DNA of 64,000 bases. Origin: Callorhinus ursinus. Taxonomy: Eukaryota > Chordata > Mammalia > Carnivora > Otariidae. The stretch spans positions 132,247,790 to 132,311,789 of the forward strand of contig NW_020312785.1 of the NCBI RefSeq assembly GCF_003265705.1, given 5' to 3'. The translations under genes and the position numbers were made by a program. The notes under the pieces were generated by a model, which was not told the DNA's origin, searched no databases, and saw only the letters and a program-made list of their open reading frames with translations. Of the stretch, positions 12,840 to 24,900 are shown in pieces (positions within the stretch are counted from its first letter, which is position 1; each line of letters opens with the position of its first letter).

Positions 12840-13085
12840 TAATGAGTACTTACCATATGCCAGCCAGGCATTGTTCCAAGCACTCAACAGGTACCACCTC
12901 ACTTAATCTGACAACAATCCTAGAAGGCGGGCACTATTAATAATCTCAGATTACAGATGAGGAAACTGAGGCACAGGGAAGTTCAATAATTTACAACTCT
13001 CCACAGTAGACCCAGGACTTAACCCCAGGCAGTCGGATTCCAGATCCTATGCTCTTAATAATGACCTTACCAATCTGCCTCTCAG
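12840..13085 (-). repeat. MIR
   Basis: Nearly complete antisense MIR: GAGTACTTACCATATGCCAG, AGATGAGGAAACTGAGGCAC, CCCCAGGCAGTCGGATTCC. Confidence 0.92.
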
Positions 13086-13429
13086 TATCACATCCTTTTT
13101 CCAATGATGCTCTCATTCTTTAAAATTCTTCTTTAGCAATTTCCCTCAGGACCAATTTATCAGTCATAGAAGAATACTTGTCTCAATAACTTCTAATCAT
13201 TCCACATGTTATTTTTTAAATGATAATATCCTACCTGATCCCATTATTCACTCTTCTGGTAACCATGAAAAATAGAAATATAAAGTAAATAAATAGAAAA
13301 AATACAGCAGACCCTGGCACCAAAGTACATACTGTTTCAAACTAAAAATGTCCCCTCTAAGCTTCATGAAGGCAAAAGTCAGAAAAATTCAAAGATATAC
13401 TGGTGCTTTAGACCCTGATAAAAACACAC

Positions 13430-13985
13430 ATGGATTTTTCATCATATTAAAATACAGAATGTGGGATATTTATATAATGGAATATTATTTAGCCATTAAA
13501 AAGAAGGAAATCCTGCTATTTGCAACAACATAAATGAACCTAGGGGATATTATGCTAAGTGAAATAAGCCAGACAGACAAAAACCAAAAACAAAAAAACA
13601 GAAAACCACAAAGCTGATTTCATAAAAAGGGAGAGTAGAGTGATGGTTGCCCAGGGCTGGGGGGAGGGAGAAACTGGGAGATGTAGATCAAAGGATACAA
13701 AATTTCAGTTATAAGAAGAAAGAGTTCTGAGGATCTAAGGTTCAGCATGGTGCCTGTGATTAATAATATGGTATTGTTTGCTGAAAAGTTGCTGAGAGTA
13801 GATCTTGAGCATTGTTGCAAGAACACAACAGAAAAAAAAGTTAACTATGTGGATGGATGTGTTAATTATCCTGATCTTAATAATCATCCCACCATGTATA
13901 TGTAATCAAATCATTATACTGTATATTTTAAATATATACAACTACAATTGTCCATTTTTCCTAATTAGTTAATAAAGTTTTTAAA
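13430..13985 (+). mobile_element. Old LINE-1 3' end
   Basis: The sequence starts near AATGGAATATTATTTAGCC and continues through GAAATAAGCCAGACAGAC into an L1M-type 3' UTR with TATGTAATCAAATCATTATA and a decayed A-rich end. Divergence and indels show an old insertion. It looks like the same type as 59150-59740. Confidence 0.8.
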
Positions 13986-14074
13986 ACGGCATTTTCAGAC
14001 AAACAAACAATAAACAACCAGAAGGACTCATTTTCACTTTCTAAAAAAATGTTTTTTCACTTTAATAATTCAAA

Positions 14075-15010
14075 ATATTTATTAGGATTCTGTCAGTCTG
14101 TTCCTTCAGGGCCCAGGGAAACAACAGTGAACAAAACCGACAACAGCCCTACTGTCAAGGAGTTTGTGTTTTAGTGGGAGAGACACAGGATAGACCAATT
14201 AAAATATGACATAATGTCAGACAGAGGTAGGTGCTATGAAAATATAAAGCAAGAGAACAGGACAGAGTCTGAAGGAGGCTGCTATTTGGGGCAGGTGATC
14301 AGGAAAACCTCCCTCCAGAAGTGACATTAAAGCGGATACCTGAAGGAAGTAAGGACATAAACTCTGTAGCTAGCTGGAGAAAGAGTAACCATGTAGGAGC
14401 ATTTTGAAGATCTGAAGGAACAGCACAGGGGGAGAGTGATAGAAGATTAAAATTTTGTTACAGTGGAAAGAAGCAATTTTCTTTATAGCCCATTGTGTCA
14501 GGTACTGTTCATAACCATGCAAGTATTAGATCATTCATATAGTAAATACCTCTTGTGAGCCTATAACATACCAGACTCTGGCGGGTAGGGAAGTGGTGAA
14601 TAAAATCATCTGGACATATCACAAAATAAGTGAAAAGTTCAACCATAAGGAAAAGTGCATGGAGCATGTAGACCAGGGGAAACATGCATTGGCTAAGGGG
14701 TTTCTCCTGAGGAGACTACCTCCAGAGGAGAGGTAGAGAATGAGAAAGAGTTACCCAGATGGTCAGTGGGACAAAGAGTATTCCAGGCAGAGGGAGCAGC
14801 ATGTGCCAAGGCCCTGTGGTCAGTGGGAACACAGCTGCAACAGCTAGAAATCAATAGAGTGAGGTCGGGTCTAAAGTAAAGACAATGACTTGGCAGGGGC
14901 TAGAGTGTGCAGGGTTGTGGGCTTGTAGCCACACTGAGGACTTGGTCTTTAAATAATGGGCAATTGGAAGCTACTGAAGTATTCTAAGCCATTTAAGAGT
15001 TCTGAGTTTA
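14075..15010 (-). repeat. Two tandem L2 3' fragments
   Basis: Antisense L2: AATATTTATTAGGATTCTGT, AACAGTGAACAAAACCGACA (14075-14470), then a second start at about 14520 and TATTCCAGGCAGAGGGAGCA, GCATGTGCCAAGGCCCTGTG, CAATTGGAAGCTACTGAAG (to 15010). Confidence 0.75.
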
Positions 15011-17865
15011 TTACAGCATTTTTAAGAATGCGAGAGGTATAGTCAATAACTGGGTGTGCTTCACTTTGTCTCTGCTTGCCCAAGTTTACCTACAGATTTA
15101 TTTTGATCCATACTATGGAAACTTCCCGAGCTTTCCTTTAAATTATCTAATGTCATAATGTGAATGGGATTACACTAAGCAATAAAGTCTCAAAGAATTC
15201 CCATTCCTGGATTAGTCAAAGTTTTCCATTCATATTAGTTCATACTTGCTTATTATCCAGAAATCCCAAATAAACGTTCCATGAAGATCATGCCTAAAAT
15301 GTTTCTCAGAGCTTCAAACTCTAAAATCTGCTCTGAAAATGCAGTTGAAGATAATGTGCAGTCTTGGACTCTGGAATTGAAGTAAGACATACAGATAAAA
15401 ACCAGAACCAAGGACCATATTTGGAGATTATTTTCCATGAGAAGGATAACAATGACCTGCCTCATAATGAATCAAATCAGAGGAAGAAAAGGAGCTTTTA
15501 TTGACCCTCTGTTCTAGCACAATCAGTCCAGTGTCCACAAACCATTTATCTAGCAGCTGAGATGTAGAATAAAGAATGCTCTGAGGCACTTCCTACAAGA
15601 GTTAATAAAGAGAACATTCTTCCATTAAATAAGGTAATATCTGAGCAAGCAAAGGCAAAAGAAAGAGCAAAGGATGCGGGAACATCAGACTCATCAAACG
15701 CTTGGGACCCTGGAGGGCAGGGACAGCCATCCACATCCACATTAATAGGCTCAGAGAAGCTTAGGATTATACAAAGATTATAGAATTTGGTGGGAAACAC
15801 TTTGGGGATGGCTAAAAAGACAATTCAAGAAAAGGCAGGAGGTAGGAGACTCAGAGCAGGGAGGGACCATGAAATATATCTACTTTATTTCTGTCCAATT
15901 CACAAACTCAGAAAATGAGGATACAGAAAATTCAAAAGGAACTGGACATGTCACTGAATTTATTAGAGAATGTCTTACATTTGGAATACTTAAAACTTGA
16001 GAGCATAACTAGCCAACAATGTCAGAATCCTAGTAGGAACCCTGACACTATTCTGAACATTCTTGTAGGAAAGGAATTTTTAAAATGAGACTGTTACTTA
16101 CAGAGAATTTCCACCCTCCCTTGAGAAGATTTATTCTGAATCCTATCCTCAGGAATCAATTGCACAACAACAGAGTAGATTAAAAAAGAAGATGGAAGTG
16201 TCTAGATGGCTTGACCTGCTGAATGAGATTTGAGAATATTTCCCTGAATCTGTTATGTCTACTGACAACTCTATCTGCTTGCTAATTTGAAAAAATTCAA
16301 ACAAGTGATATGTGATCAGCAAAAGAAGATTCTCACTGCCTAATAATTAATGGATTGTAAAGGAACCCTCAAAGCATGTTAAATAAGTTACAAATGTTTC
16401 AATTCATTAAAATATAAAAACCCATTTACCCAAGAAGCACCAACTTTATAAACATATGTCTAAGTATATATGTCATCATTTATCCATTCACTCAGTAAAA
16501 TGTATTCAGCAACTATTACCTGCCAGGTGTCAGGATACATATTAGTACACAAAAAACCATTCTCCTGCCCTTGAATGTTTATAGGCAGACAGAGAAAAAC
16601 AGTCATTTTTTGAATAGGTACAATAAAACATTCCAAGTGTCATGGTGAGTAGTGAGTCTGCTAGTTCATTTACAGATTCTTCAACAATTGCACACCTACT
16701 ACGTACCAAGGATCATTTGAATTTATAAGTAATAAAAGTGGTCTCCATGAGGGGCAGAGTTACCATAGAGGAAAGATAATTCTTTTGTTGTTATTTCAAA
16801 CACACATAATGATGTATACTTGTGTTCATGTGTATTACCTGGGCAATTGAGGAAAACATTAAATAAGCTCTTTTTTCCTAAAATCATCTTTCCTTTGCAA
16901 GCCAAGACATGAAACTAAAGCCCCAATCAGTTAGGTATGATGTTTGAAAACCATAAAATAATTGTCCTTACCAGGAATACAGGATTGTTCCAACAACAGA
17001 AGTGAGTTTGCTGTTTTCTTGTTTTTGCTTTGCCAGCCCGAAGTCAGCTATAATTCACAAAAAATGCAATGTTATTATTATCGTGGTTCCTTAGCTTTTG
17101 ACATTCTTCACAATAACTATTAAAGTTCACAACAGAAAGCTTTATTTTAACCTTCTGTCAAAACGTGCCATGTGCCAATCTTCCATACCACTCACAGTCT
17201 TCATTAATCACATATATTCAATAGGCCATTATGCTATGTATTTTGAAATAATGAGATTTATCACTAAAAAACTAAAATAGGTCTTGCCAACTGAAAAGTA
17301 GGGCAAAGTACTTATTGAACTTGTGATTCCACTTTTTAGGTTATCTTTATAATTTTCAAATAAATAAAATGAATCTGATATTTTGGCATATGCCAGGCAT
17401 CAACTCATCTGGACAGAAAAAAAAAAAAGAAAGAAACTAAAATAATGTAAGCCTGAATAACCACCATGGAGACCTGAACATCTGATATTAAATGGCATCT
17501 AACTGTACTGTCACAGTAAATAATGATATTCAGAATCATCTCAAAATATTTGTATATCAACAAAGGATTTTGATTTTTAACTTAGAAAACCAAATATTTA
17601 TATTTAATATGAGCACTAGCTGTACTTTTCAAAGCACCTTTAGATACTTCTCTTTTTTAAACCACTCAACAACTTAGGTCAAAGTGAAGGAAACAGATAT
17701 TCTTCATAGGCCCCAACACTTGGAGAGATTTAATTACCAGGATTACACAAAAGGACAGTGCTGAACCAGGGCAAGAAATCAAGGTGCGATGCCTAAGAAG
17801 ATGTGATGTTCACAATATCACTTTGTACAGTGCACCAAATGTTTATGATATTTCACTGCATTGTC
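15011..17865. other. No gene; AT-rich DNA with one L2 patch
   Basis: Only the L2 fragments at 16480-16720 were recognised. No splice-bounded coding segment was found. Confidence 0.65.
16480..16720 (-). repeat. L2 3' fragments
   Basis: TTTATCCATTCACTCAGTAA, CTATTACCTGCCAGGTGTCA and CATTCTCCTGCCCTTGAATG are antisense L2 3' end. A second partial copy starts near 16665. Confidence 0.65.
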
Positions 17866-18067
17866 TTTTTTTTTAAGATTTTATTTATTTATTTGACAGA
17901 AAAGAGAGAGAAAGCGCACAAGCAGGGGGAGCTGCAGAGAGAGAGAGGGAGATGCAGGCTCCCCGCTGAGCAGGGAGCCTGACAAGGGGGCTCTTGAACC
18001 CAGGACTCTGGGATCATGACCTGAGCAGAAGGCAGATGCTTAACTGACTGAGCCACCCAGGCGCCCC
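17866..18067 (-). mobile_element. Can-SINE (antisense)
   Basis: Reading right to left it begins GGGGGCGCCTGGGTGGCTCA and ends in AAAATCTTAAAAAAAA. The tRNA-derived head, with A and B box-like sequences, and the GA-rich middle are complete. Confidence 0.95.
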
Positions 18068-18242
18068 CCTCAGTGAACTTTAATAAAGGTATTTGATAAT
18101 GTATCTATACTAATAGTCTTTCAGGCTGAAAATATTCCAAAGTAGTTAGACTTCAAACTAATAGTAGTAATTCACATTATTAATAACAATACCTATTGAC
18201 TAAACAACAACTTTGAAATAACACAAATTGAGCTGCATACAT

Positions 18243-18700
18243 GAATTGCCTAATTGAATACTGCTAGCAATCCTGGAAGACGGGTATTATTATGGTTAGT
18301 GCAGCTTAGCACTTAAAAGCAAGAACTTGGGAACCAGCCTCAATTCAAATCCTGGTTCCATCATGTGCTACCAGAGTAACTCTGGGTAACTTATTTAACC
18401 TCCCTTTGCAGTAGTTTTCTTACCTCTAAAACAAGGCTTATAATAGCATAAATAGTATTAAATAGTATGGTACAATAACAAAATCTGAATAAGTTAACAT
18501 ATGTAAATGCAGGATAATACAAGTTGAACAACTGATACATATCATTATTCAATCTTCGCAGCCACCCATTTTATAAATGAGAAAACTGAGGCTCAGTTTA
18601 CTTAGAGATTGAGTAACTTGCCCAACGTCTCACAAGGAGAAATCAACAGTCAGAGGTGAGTCGGGGGTTACTTAATTCTAAAGCCCCAAATCCTTATCAA
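18243..18700. repeat. Cluster of three MIR fragments
   Basis: A short antisense piece (AATCCTGGAAGACGGGTATT) at 18243-18296 is followed by a sense MIR at 18297-18530 (AAATCCTGGTTCCATCATGT, CTTATTTAACCTCCCTTTG) and an antisense MIR at 18540-18700 (ATGAGAAAACTGAGGCTCAG, GAGTAACTTGCCCAACGTCT). Confidence 0.8.
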
Positions 18701-18711
18701 AACACCACTAC

Positions 18712-18917
18712 CAACAAAGAAAAATCAGGCCCAGATCATTTGAATAACAAATTCTACCAAACATTTAAGGAATAAATATCAATTTGCACAAACTCTACCA
18801 AAAAATAGAAGAGAATATTTCCCAACTCATTTTATAAAGCCAAGATTACTCTGAGACTAAAGGCAAAGACATTAAAAGAAAAGGAAAATACAGAACAATA
18901 TCGCCCATAAAAATAGA

Positions 18918-18952
<35 letters not shown>

Positions 18953-19390
18953 CAAAACAAAGAAAATATAACCTAGTAAAATCTAGACATAGATAAAAAG
19001 GATAATATATAAGGGCCATTATGCCAGAAATACAAGGATGATTCAACATTTAAAAGTCAAAGTCAAATCAGCACATTAAAGAAGGAAAATCATTTGATCA
19101 TATGTATGAAAAGATGTTGACAAAATTCCACATATATTCTTTTCAGAAAAGTAAAAATAGGTATGCATTTCCTTAACCTGATAAAAGGCATCTATAAAAA
19201 GCTACAACTAATTTTCTACTTAATGTGAATATTTCTCCTTTAAGTTCAAAAACAAGGCTGGATGTCAACTAGATTGGTTGTGGTGATCATTTTACAATAT
19301 ATACAAATATCAAATTATTATGTTTTACACCTGAAAGTAATAACATGGTATATGTCAATTAAATCTATTTAAAAAAGAAAACAAATAAAA
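18712..19390 (+). mobile_element. Old LINE-1 ORF2 fragment and 3' end
   Basis: GAAAAATCAGGCCCAGATCA and ATTCTACCAAACATTTAA are eroded L1 ORF2 sequence. An (AC)n run interrupts it at 18919-18950. From about 19258 the sequence jumps to an L1 3' terminal piece (ACCTGAAAGTAATAACATGG, TATGTCAATTAAATC). Confidence 0.75.
18919..18950. repeat. (AC)n microsatellite
   Basis: AC run followed by AAAACAAAACAAA, lying inside an old L1 fragment. Confidence 0.95.
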
Positions 19391-19599
19391 GATGTGGCAA
19401 TCTTGTTAATATATTGCTATACGTGTTGGAGAGATTGTCACATAAGCAAATTGTTTACTGTGCCCTTAATATCTGAATTTTTAAAATAAAGCAAAAATAT
19501 TTCTGTTTTCTTTTTTCCTTCTGAAGAAGATAAAAAGGAAGAAGATGGAGACAAAGAAGGAGGAGAAGGGAACACACTAGAACAATGGCAGAGAAACAA

Positions 19600-20045
19600 A
19601 TATCCAGACAAAAGACATGAAAGATCTATGCAGGGAAAATTATAAAATTTTGTTAGAGTCATTAAAGAAGACTAAAATTAATGGAGAGAACCTCCAAGTT
19701 CATGGATTGGAATTCTCAATATTACATAGATGTCATTCTTCCTAAACTAACTTATGTAATTCCAATCAAATGCCTCCAAATATTTTAGGTAGAATTTCAC
19801 AGATTAAGTATAAAATTAACATACTTAATAGAAATAGAAAGGACCAAAAGGAGCCATGGATTTTGCTGAAAAGAGACAACAAAATTTCCTATATTAAAAA
19901 TTATTACAAGGCAATATTAACTCAAGGATACAAAAAGAAAAGAAAAAAAAAAACAAGGAAAGAATATCCACTCTCACCATTCTTATTCAAGATTGTACTA
20001 GAGGTCCAAGTAAGTACGATACTTGCATACAAATCTCTGTAAACA
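19600..20045 (+). mobile_element. Old LINE-1 ORF2 fragment (reverse-transcriptase region)
   Basis: The sequence holds eroded L1 ORF2 DNA, including AAAGATCTATGCAGGGAAAA and AACTTATGTAATTCCAATCA. Near 19965-20020 the translation YPLSPFLFKIVLEV corresponds to the L1 block [14 protein letters not shown]. Confidence 0.75.
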
Positions 20046-20054
20046 TAATTTTTA

Positions 20055-20223
20055 ATTTCTTTTTTAAGGGATTCATTGGAGTGAGATTACTGGATAATAC
20101 AGTAAGTGTATGCTTAAGTTTTTTAAAAACTGTCAAACCAAAATATTTTCTAGTGCTTTCTCACCAGAAATGTATGAGTTCTAGTTGCTTCTAAATCCTC
20201 ACCAGCATTTGGTGTTGTCAGAT

Positions 20224-20258
<35 letters not shown>

Positions 20259-20770
20259 GGATTTTTTTTTCCTCTAGTAAGCTCTAGGCTCAAGGTAGGG
20301 CTTGAACTCATGACCATGAGATCGAGAGTCACGTGGTCTACCAACTGAGCCAGCCAGGTCCCCTGTTGTCAGGTTTTTGTTTTTGTTTTTTTTAATTAGC
20401 CACTCTAGTAAGTATGTAGTGATAGCTCAGTATAGCTCTAGTTTGCACTTCCCTAATGACTAATAGTGTTGACCATTTCTCATGTACTTATTTGCCATCT
20501 GTGTATCTTCTTTAGTGACGTACCTGTTCAAAATTTGGCCCATTATTCGATTGAGTTGTTTGTTTCCTTATGATTGAGTTTTGAATACAAATTCTTCATC
20601 AGGTATACAATTTGCAAATAATTTCTCCTAGTCTGAAACTTGTCTTTTCATTCTCTTAATGTCTTCCATAGAACAAAAGTTTTAAGCTTTGAAGAAATTC
20701 GATTAATTTTTCTTTTATATATTGTGGTTTTGATGTTGTAGCTAAGAAATACTTGCCTAAGCCATGTAAA
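20055..20770 (-). mobile_element. Old LINE-1 ORF2 3' region, split by a SINE
   Basis: In antisense the sequence matches L1 ORF2 C-terminal DNA: TCACCAGCATTTGGTGTTG, TTGCACTTCCCTAATGACTA and ATCTTCTTTAGTGACGTACC. It is interrupted by the Can-SINE at 20222-20363. Confidence 0.8.
20222..20363 (-). mobile_element. Can-SINE, older type, nested in L1
   Basis: The tail is an (ATTT)n run at 20222-20260. The head reads GGGGACCTGGCTGGCTCAGT on the minus strand. Duplications TGTTGTCAG at 20213-20221 and 20364-20372 bound the insertion into the old L1. Confidence 0.9.
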
Positions 20771-20879
20771 ATAGTCCAGGCTATTCTGCTGAAAAGGCCA
20801 GATAGAGAAGAGCAGCCTGGAGGATGAGAGACCCCGCTCCAGCCAAACTCCAGAGCCTACCTGCCAGCCATATGAATGT

Positions 20880-21080
20880 CCACCCACTACCCTGAGTCAA
20901 GGCTTCAGATGCAGCCCAGGCTGACAGCTTCACTGAAATCTCATAAGACACCCTGAGCCAGAACCACCCAGCTAAGCTGCTCCTGGATTCCTCAGAAATG
21001 ATGAGAAAATAAATGTTTGTTGTCTTCAGCTGCTAAATTTCACAGCAATTTGTTACACAGTAATGAAAAATTAATACAAC
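20880..21080 (+). repeat. Ancient repeat, MaLR/LTR-like 3' end
   Basis: CACCCTGAGCCAGAACCACC, CAGCTAAGCTGCTCCTGGAT, AATAAATGTTTGTTGTCTTC and ATTTGTTACACAGTAATG form a well-known ancient mammalian repeat terminus, probably an MLT-type LTR. AATAAA at 21008 would be its poly(A) signal. Confidence 0.5.
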
Positions 21081-21400
21081 TGCTACCACCTTAGTCCAAA
21101 ACACCATGAGCGCTCACGTAGGCTACCGAACAATACCTCCTAAAGAGGACTCATGCTTCTCTCGCTCCCTCCAAAACATAATTCTCCATGCCAGAGCCAA
21201 AATGATCTCGGAAAAAACAAGAGCAGAGACCACCACTCACAAAGTTAAAATTCTAGAGAGACTTCTAATAAATACTAAGATTAAAAGCCAAACTCCTACT
21301 AGGTATATAAGACCATATATTATCTGGGTTTTCAGAAAGGTCTTTCCTGACCATACTATCATAAATATGTCCCTTTCTTTAATACTTTTCTGTTACATTT
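21080..21400 (+). repeat. L2 fragment
   Basis: CATGCCAGAGCCAAAATGAT and TCTTTCCTGACCATAC fit L2 sense in eroded form; borders are approximate. Confidence 0.5.
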
Positions 21401-21835
21401 ATTTGATTCATATCTTTCATCATCTGATCTTTTTACATTATACTGCCATTTAAAATCACTTAAAATCTTTAATCAGATTTCATCAAAGATTACCAGACGT
21501 ATTACATGCCATGATTAGCTTTCTATAAACAACTTTGCTTTCTGTGTACACATCAGTGTCAATGAAATAAAAAATAAAGCCATATATGAGGCAAAGAACT
21601 TTATTAACATTGTTTCAAACTTTATTCCCAGCTTTCTTCAGCCTAATCAGTGACAAAGAATGAATTGTGTCTAAGCAAACACTGAAAAGAGCTGCAGTGT
21701 CCAAGGGACTTGGCCTTAAAAATATTAGAGATTTAGATTTTATCAGATCCATGAGCAAAATCTTGAAAAGCAGTCATAATATAAAATAGCACCCCCCAGT
21801 TACTTCTTCAAGTTTTATCTTCTTCAGAAGTTGGC

Positions 21836-22350
21836 TCAATTCATTGGTTTGCTTCATTCTTGGAAGCCTCATCAAAATTCTCTACAAGATCTGGAACTTC
21901 ATCATCCTCCTCTCTGGTAACAAGTGGTGCTTTTCCATCCACAGATTGTGTGGGCAGAGCTTCAGCCAGTCTTCTTAAACTAGTCAGACTGTCTGCACCA
22001 AGTTGGTTTAAGATCCTGGGTAGCATTTCTGTCAGCTGTTTTGTCTCAGCATGGCCTGTAATGGAGAAAGTGTTTGCCGCCAGGGCTTCCCGAACTTTCG
22101 GGTTGTGAAAGTGGATTTCCGTTCCTTGGTTTGTGAGCATATTCACTTCTTCAATACTAGAGCTGTTGTTTACCCCTAACTTCTTTAAGGAGAACTGAAG
22201 CTTTTTATCATCTGCTGTAGCCACTCTATGAACCACCTTCTTTCAGGGAGCAGTTCCTTTCCTACCAATGCGCACTTGGGCTGGCAGTGTGGTGAGTTTT
22301 TCCTGGTTCATGATAGTTTGATCTTGTTGGAGCAGAAATGGGACCATGAG
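21836..22350 (-). pseudogene. BTF3: BTF3 processed pseudogene (intronless retrocopy)
   Basis: This is an intronless copy of the mRNA for BTF3, the beta subunit of the nascent-polypeptide-associated complex. Reading begins near ATG at 22311 (MNQEKL) and the homology ends at a stop near 21841 ([18 protein letters not shown]). The NAC core is easily recognised: [35 protein letters not shown] and [20 protein letters not shown]. It matches BTF3 better than BTF3L4, which differs across [12 protein letters not shown]. The basic RRKKK stretch is broken: an in-frame TGA follows GTA(P) and one codon is missing. The remaining 131-codon frame downstream starts at an internal Met. Leader-like sequence continues to about 22350 and 3' UTR-like sequence lies at 21590-21835. 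No obvious poly(A) tail (T run) is left. Confidence 0.93.
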
Positions 22351-22486
22351 GGGACTAGGGTTCTATTTTTGTTTAATATTCATTTATGTATTTAGGGTCT
22401 ATCATTCCTAACTAGTATGCAAGATCCATACTTTGTGTTATCACTGTATATTGACAGAGTTATAGCTTTTGATAAATATATAGATA

Positions 22487-22816
22487 CATAGTTGACCCTT
22501 GAACAATGTGAGGGCTAGGGGTGCAAATGCCCAGCACAGTCAAAAATCCATGTATAACTTTGATTCTCCCAAAACTTAACTATTAATAGCCAACTGTGGA
22601 CCAGAAGCCTTGTAACATAAACAGCCAACTAACACATACTTTGTACGTTATATGTATTATATACTGTATTCTTACAATAAAGGTAGACAAAAAAAGTTAT
22701 TAAGAAAATCATAAGGAAGAAAAAATACACTTACAACACTGAACTGTATTTACTGAAAAAAATCCGTGTATAAACAGACCAGTGCAGTTCAAACCATGTT
22801 GTTCAACGGTCAAATG
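22487..22816 (-). mobile_element. MER2-type DNA transposon (Tigger group)
   Basis: Terminal inverted repeats AGTTGACCCTTGAACAA (left) and TTGTTCAACGGTCAA (right) enclose MER2-like sequence (ACTTTGTACGTTATATG, TATACTGTATTCTTACAATA). It is about 330 bp, non-autonomous, bounded by TA. A (TATC)n repeat begins just beyond it. Confidence 0.9.
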
Positions 22817-22825
22817 TATATGCGT

Positions 22826-22852
22826 ATCTATCTATCTATCTATCTATCTATC
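22826..22852. repeat. (TATC)n microsatellite
   Basis: About six TATC units beside the right end of the MER2 element. Confidence 0.95.
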
Positions 22853-22930
22853 CTCTTAGTCCAGTAGTAGTAATGAGAAATAGTAGATGGCTAAGCTTTA
22901 CAAAGTGTTTTTAAGACTATTCACAAGTTA

Positions 22931-23140
22931 GGGGCGCCTGGGTGGTTCAGTCGGTTAAGCATCTGACTCTTGATTTCAGCTCAGGTCATGATCTCAGAGT
23001 CCTGGGATCGTGCCCCACATTGGGCTCCACGCTCAGCAGGAAGTCTGCTTGAGATTTTCTCTCTGCCTCTCCCTTTACTCCTCCTCCTCCGCTCACACTC
23101 TCTCTCTCTCAAATAAATAAACAAATCTTAAAAAAAAAAA
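22931..23140 (+). mobile_element. Can-SINE
   Basis: Head GGGGCGCCTGGGTGGTTCAG, (TC)n segment, AAATAAATAAACAAATCTTA tail. The duplication AAGACTATTCACAAGTTA (22913-22930) returns as AAGACTATCCATAAGTTA at 23141-23158, two changes in 18. Confidence 0.96.
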
Positions 23141-23799
23141 AAGACTATCCATAAGTTAGATGGCTTGCTTTAATCTTCCTATTCCTCCATTGTGTGTATT
23201 AGAGAAAATTAGTAGAAATAGTATAGCATATCAATATTTTTAGGAGCTCATTATAATTTTAGCACATAGACTTCATGTACTTACAATCTAAAATAATCCT
23301 TTGACTTTTAGTTTTAGTGCTACATAGAAATTATCTCATTTTTATAAAAGTGGCATTGATTTTGAAAGGCAAAAACTAAGGAGTGGTACTCACAATGGTT
23401 CTACTCACTCTATGTAATGTGGATAATGGCAGAAACTCAGAAAGATGTCTGCAAAAACAGAGATAGTTGAAAAGTATTCATAAAGAGAACAAAAGCTAAT
23501 ATTGTTTGGCAAGTTGGAAGATTTTGGTAGTAGCGGTAATGTTTCTATTACTCTTTCTACATTTGTGATCATATTTGGAGCAGAGGTAAAGGATTTATTT
23601 CAGAAACTGTGGTCATAAAAGCATTCATGTGCTATTATAGAAATTCAAAATGACAACAGATGACATTTTACATATAGCACATTATGCCAAAAAATATCAG
23701 TAAAAAAAATCTCCTTTGATAGAATGAATGATACAGGAAATGCTAAAACTGTAGCCTGTTTATGCTACAGCCTATAGCTGTCAACTTTCAGATGGAAAA

Positions 23800-23940
23800 T
23801 GTGTGTGGTCTCTGGTTGAGTGCCTAGATTTTTGCTCTGTCATTTACTATCTATGTGACATTGGATCCATAACTTAACTACTCTGTTTTCTCAGAAAGAG
23901 CCTATGAAACTTATCTTTTGCAAGGGGTTATAAGATATTT
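23800..23940 (+). repeat. MIR fragment
   Basis: GCTCTGTCATTTACTATCTA, GACATTGGATCCATAACTTA and TCTGTTTTCTCAG follow MIR sense. Confidence 0.7.
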
Positions 23941-23959
23941 CCATCCCTCTCCATAGGGT

Positions 23960-24400
23960 GCTTTCATCCACCACCTGTGTCAGTAGCTCCCACATTCAAA
24001 GCCATGTCAATTCATTCACACCTGGCCCTTCACACCCCAGACTGAGCTCATCATTCACAGTCATCCGGGATACCCCAAGCAGCAGAAGGCATCTCATCTT
24101 CCCCATTTTCTGGGCTTGAAATCTCTGCCTCTTCTCTCGTGCTCCTATGTTCATTAACTCCTCAGCTCTTGTATCTGAATCTTTCTCTTGATTCTGTGAC
24201 CACAGTTTAAATGTGCCAGGAGCCCAAGCCCTCCCTTTTCCTGCAAAAACCTAAGTGCATCTCATCAGAAAACTTTTCCTTCTAATCCATTCCACAGGGT
24301 ATTTAACAATGGAATAATCTATCAACCCCTGTCTTCATCACAGCAAGCCCCCATATAAGTGCCAGAATGTCTCCTGACTGCTAATATTTATAAAATTTCC
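23960..24400 (+). repeat. L2 fragment
   Basis: CAGACTGAGCTCATCATTCA, CATCTCATCTTCCCCATTT and CTCCTCAGCTCTTGTATC resemble L2 sense sequence upstream of the 3' end. Eroded. Confidence 0.55.
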
Positions 24401-24639
24401 AGCAGCCCTATGCCTTCAATACTGTCCATTTACTCACTGATTCATCCATTTCCCCAATAACCAGATCAGAAACTATCCATATTGACACAGTCCATAGAGA
24501 CCAATGGTAGAGATACACATTAAACAAAGCATCACATATATAAATTTATAATTGTGATAAGATCACTAAAGACCAGGTAGATCTATGATACTATGAGGGA
24601 GTAACATAGCAAACACAGCAGATCAGGAAAATCTGTGAC

Positions 24640-24900
24640 AAAATGGTGATTGGGGAAATATGTAACAGAAGACAGGAGTTAACTAGGTAAGAAGAGAAAG
24701 TGGAAAAGAGACATCCAGCAGAGGAACCTGCATGTGCAAAGGTCCTGTGATCAAGGAAATATGATCCATTAAGGAATTGAGAGAAGGTCCCATGATCAAG
24801 AGAGCATGGTCAATTGAAGAACTGAAAAAAGGCTAGATTGGCTGGAGGGTAGACAATCAGGGGCATGGCCAGATGATGCAAGACCCTGCAGGCCATGTTC
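24640..24900 (-). repeat. L2 fragment
   Basis: CATCCAGCAGAGGAACCTGC, ATGTGCAAAGGTCCTGTGAT and AGACCCTGCAGGCCATG are antisense L2. A ~58-bp local near-duplication (GTCCTGTGATCAAGGA and GTCCCATGATCAAGAG) lies at about 24743-24830. Confidence 0.65.

Noticed and set aside
20222..20260. (ATTT)n run considered as an independent microsatellite.
   Set aside because: It is the tail of the antisense Can-SINE at 20222-20363, bounded by that SINE's duplication.
21841..22236. BTF3-like frame considered as a functional gene.
   Set aside because: The homologous N-terminus continues upstream but is cut by an in-frame TGA and a lost codon; there are no introns as in the parent gene.
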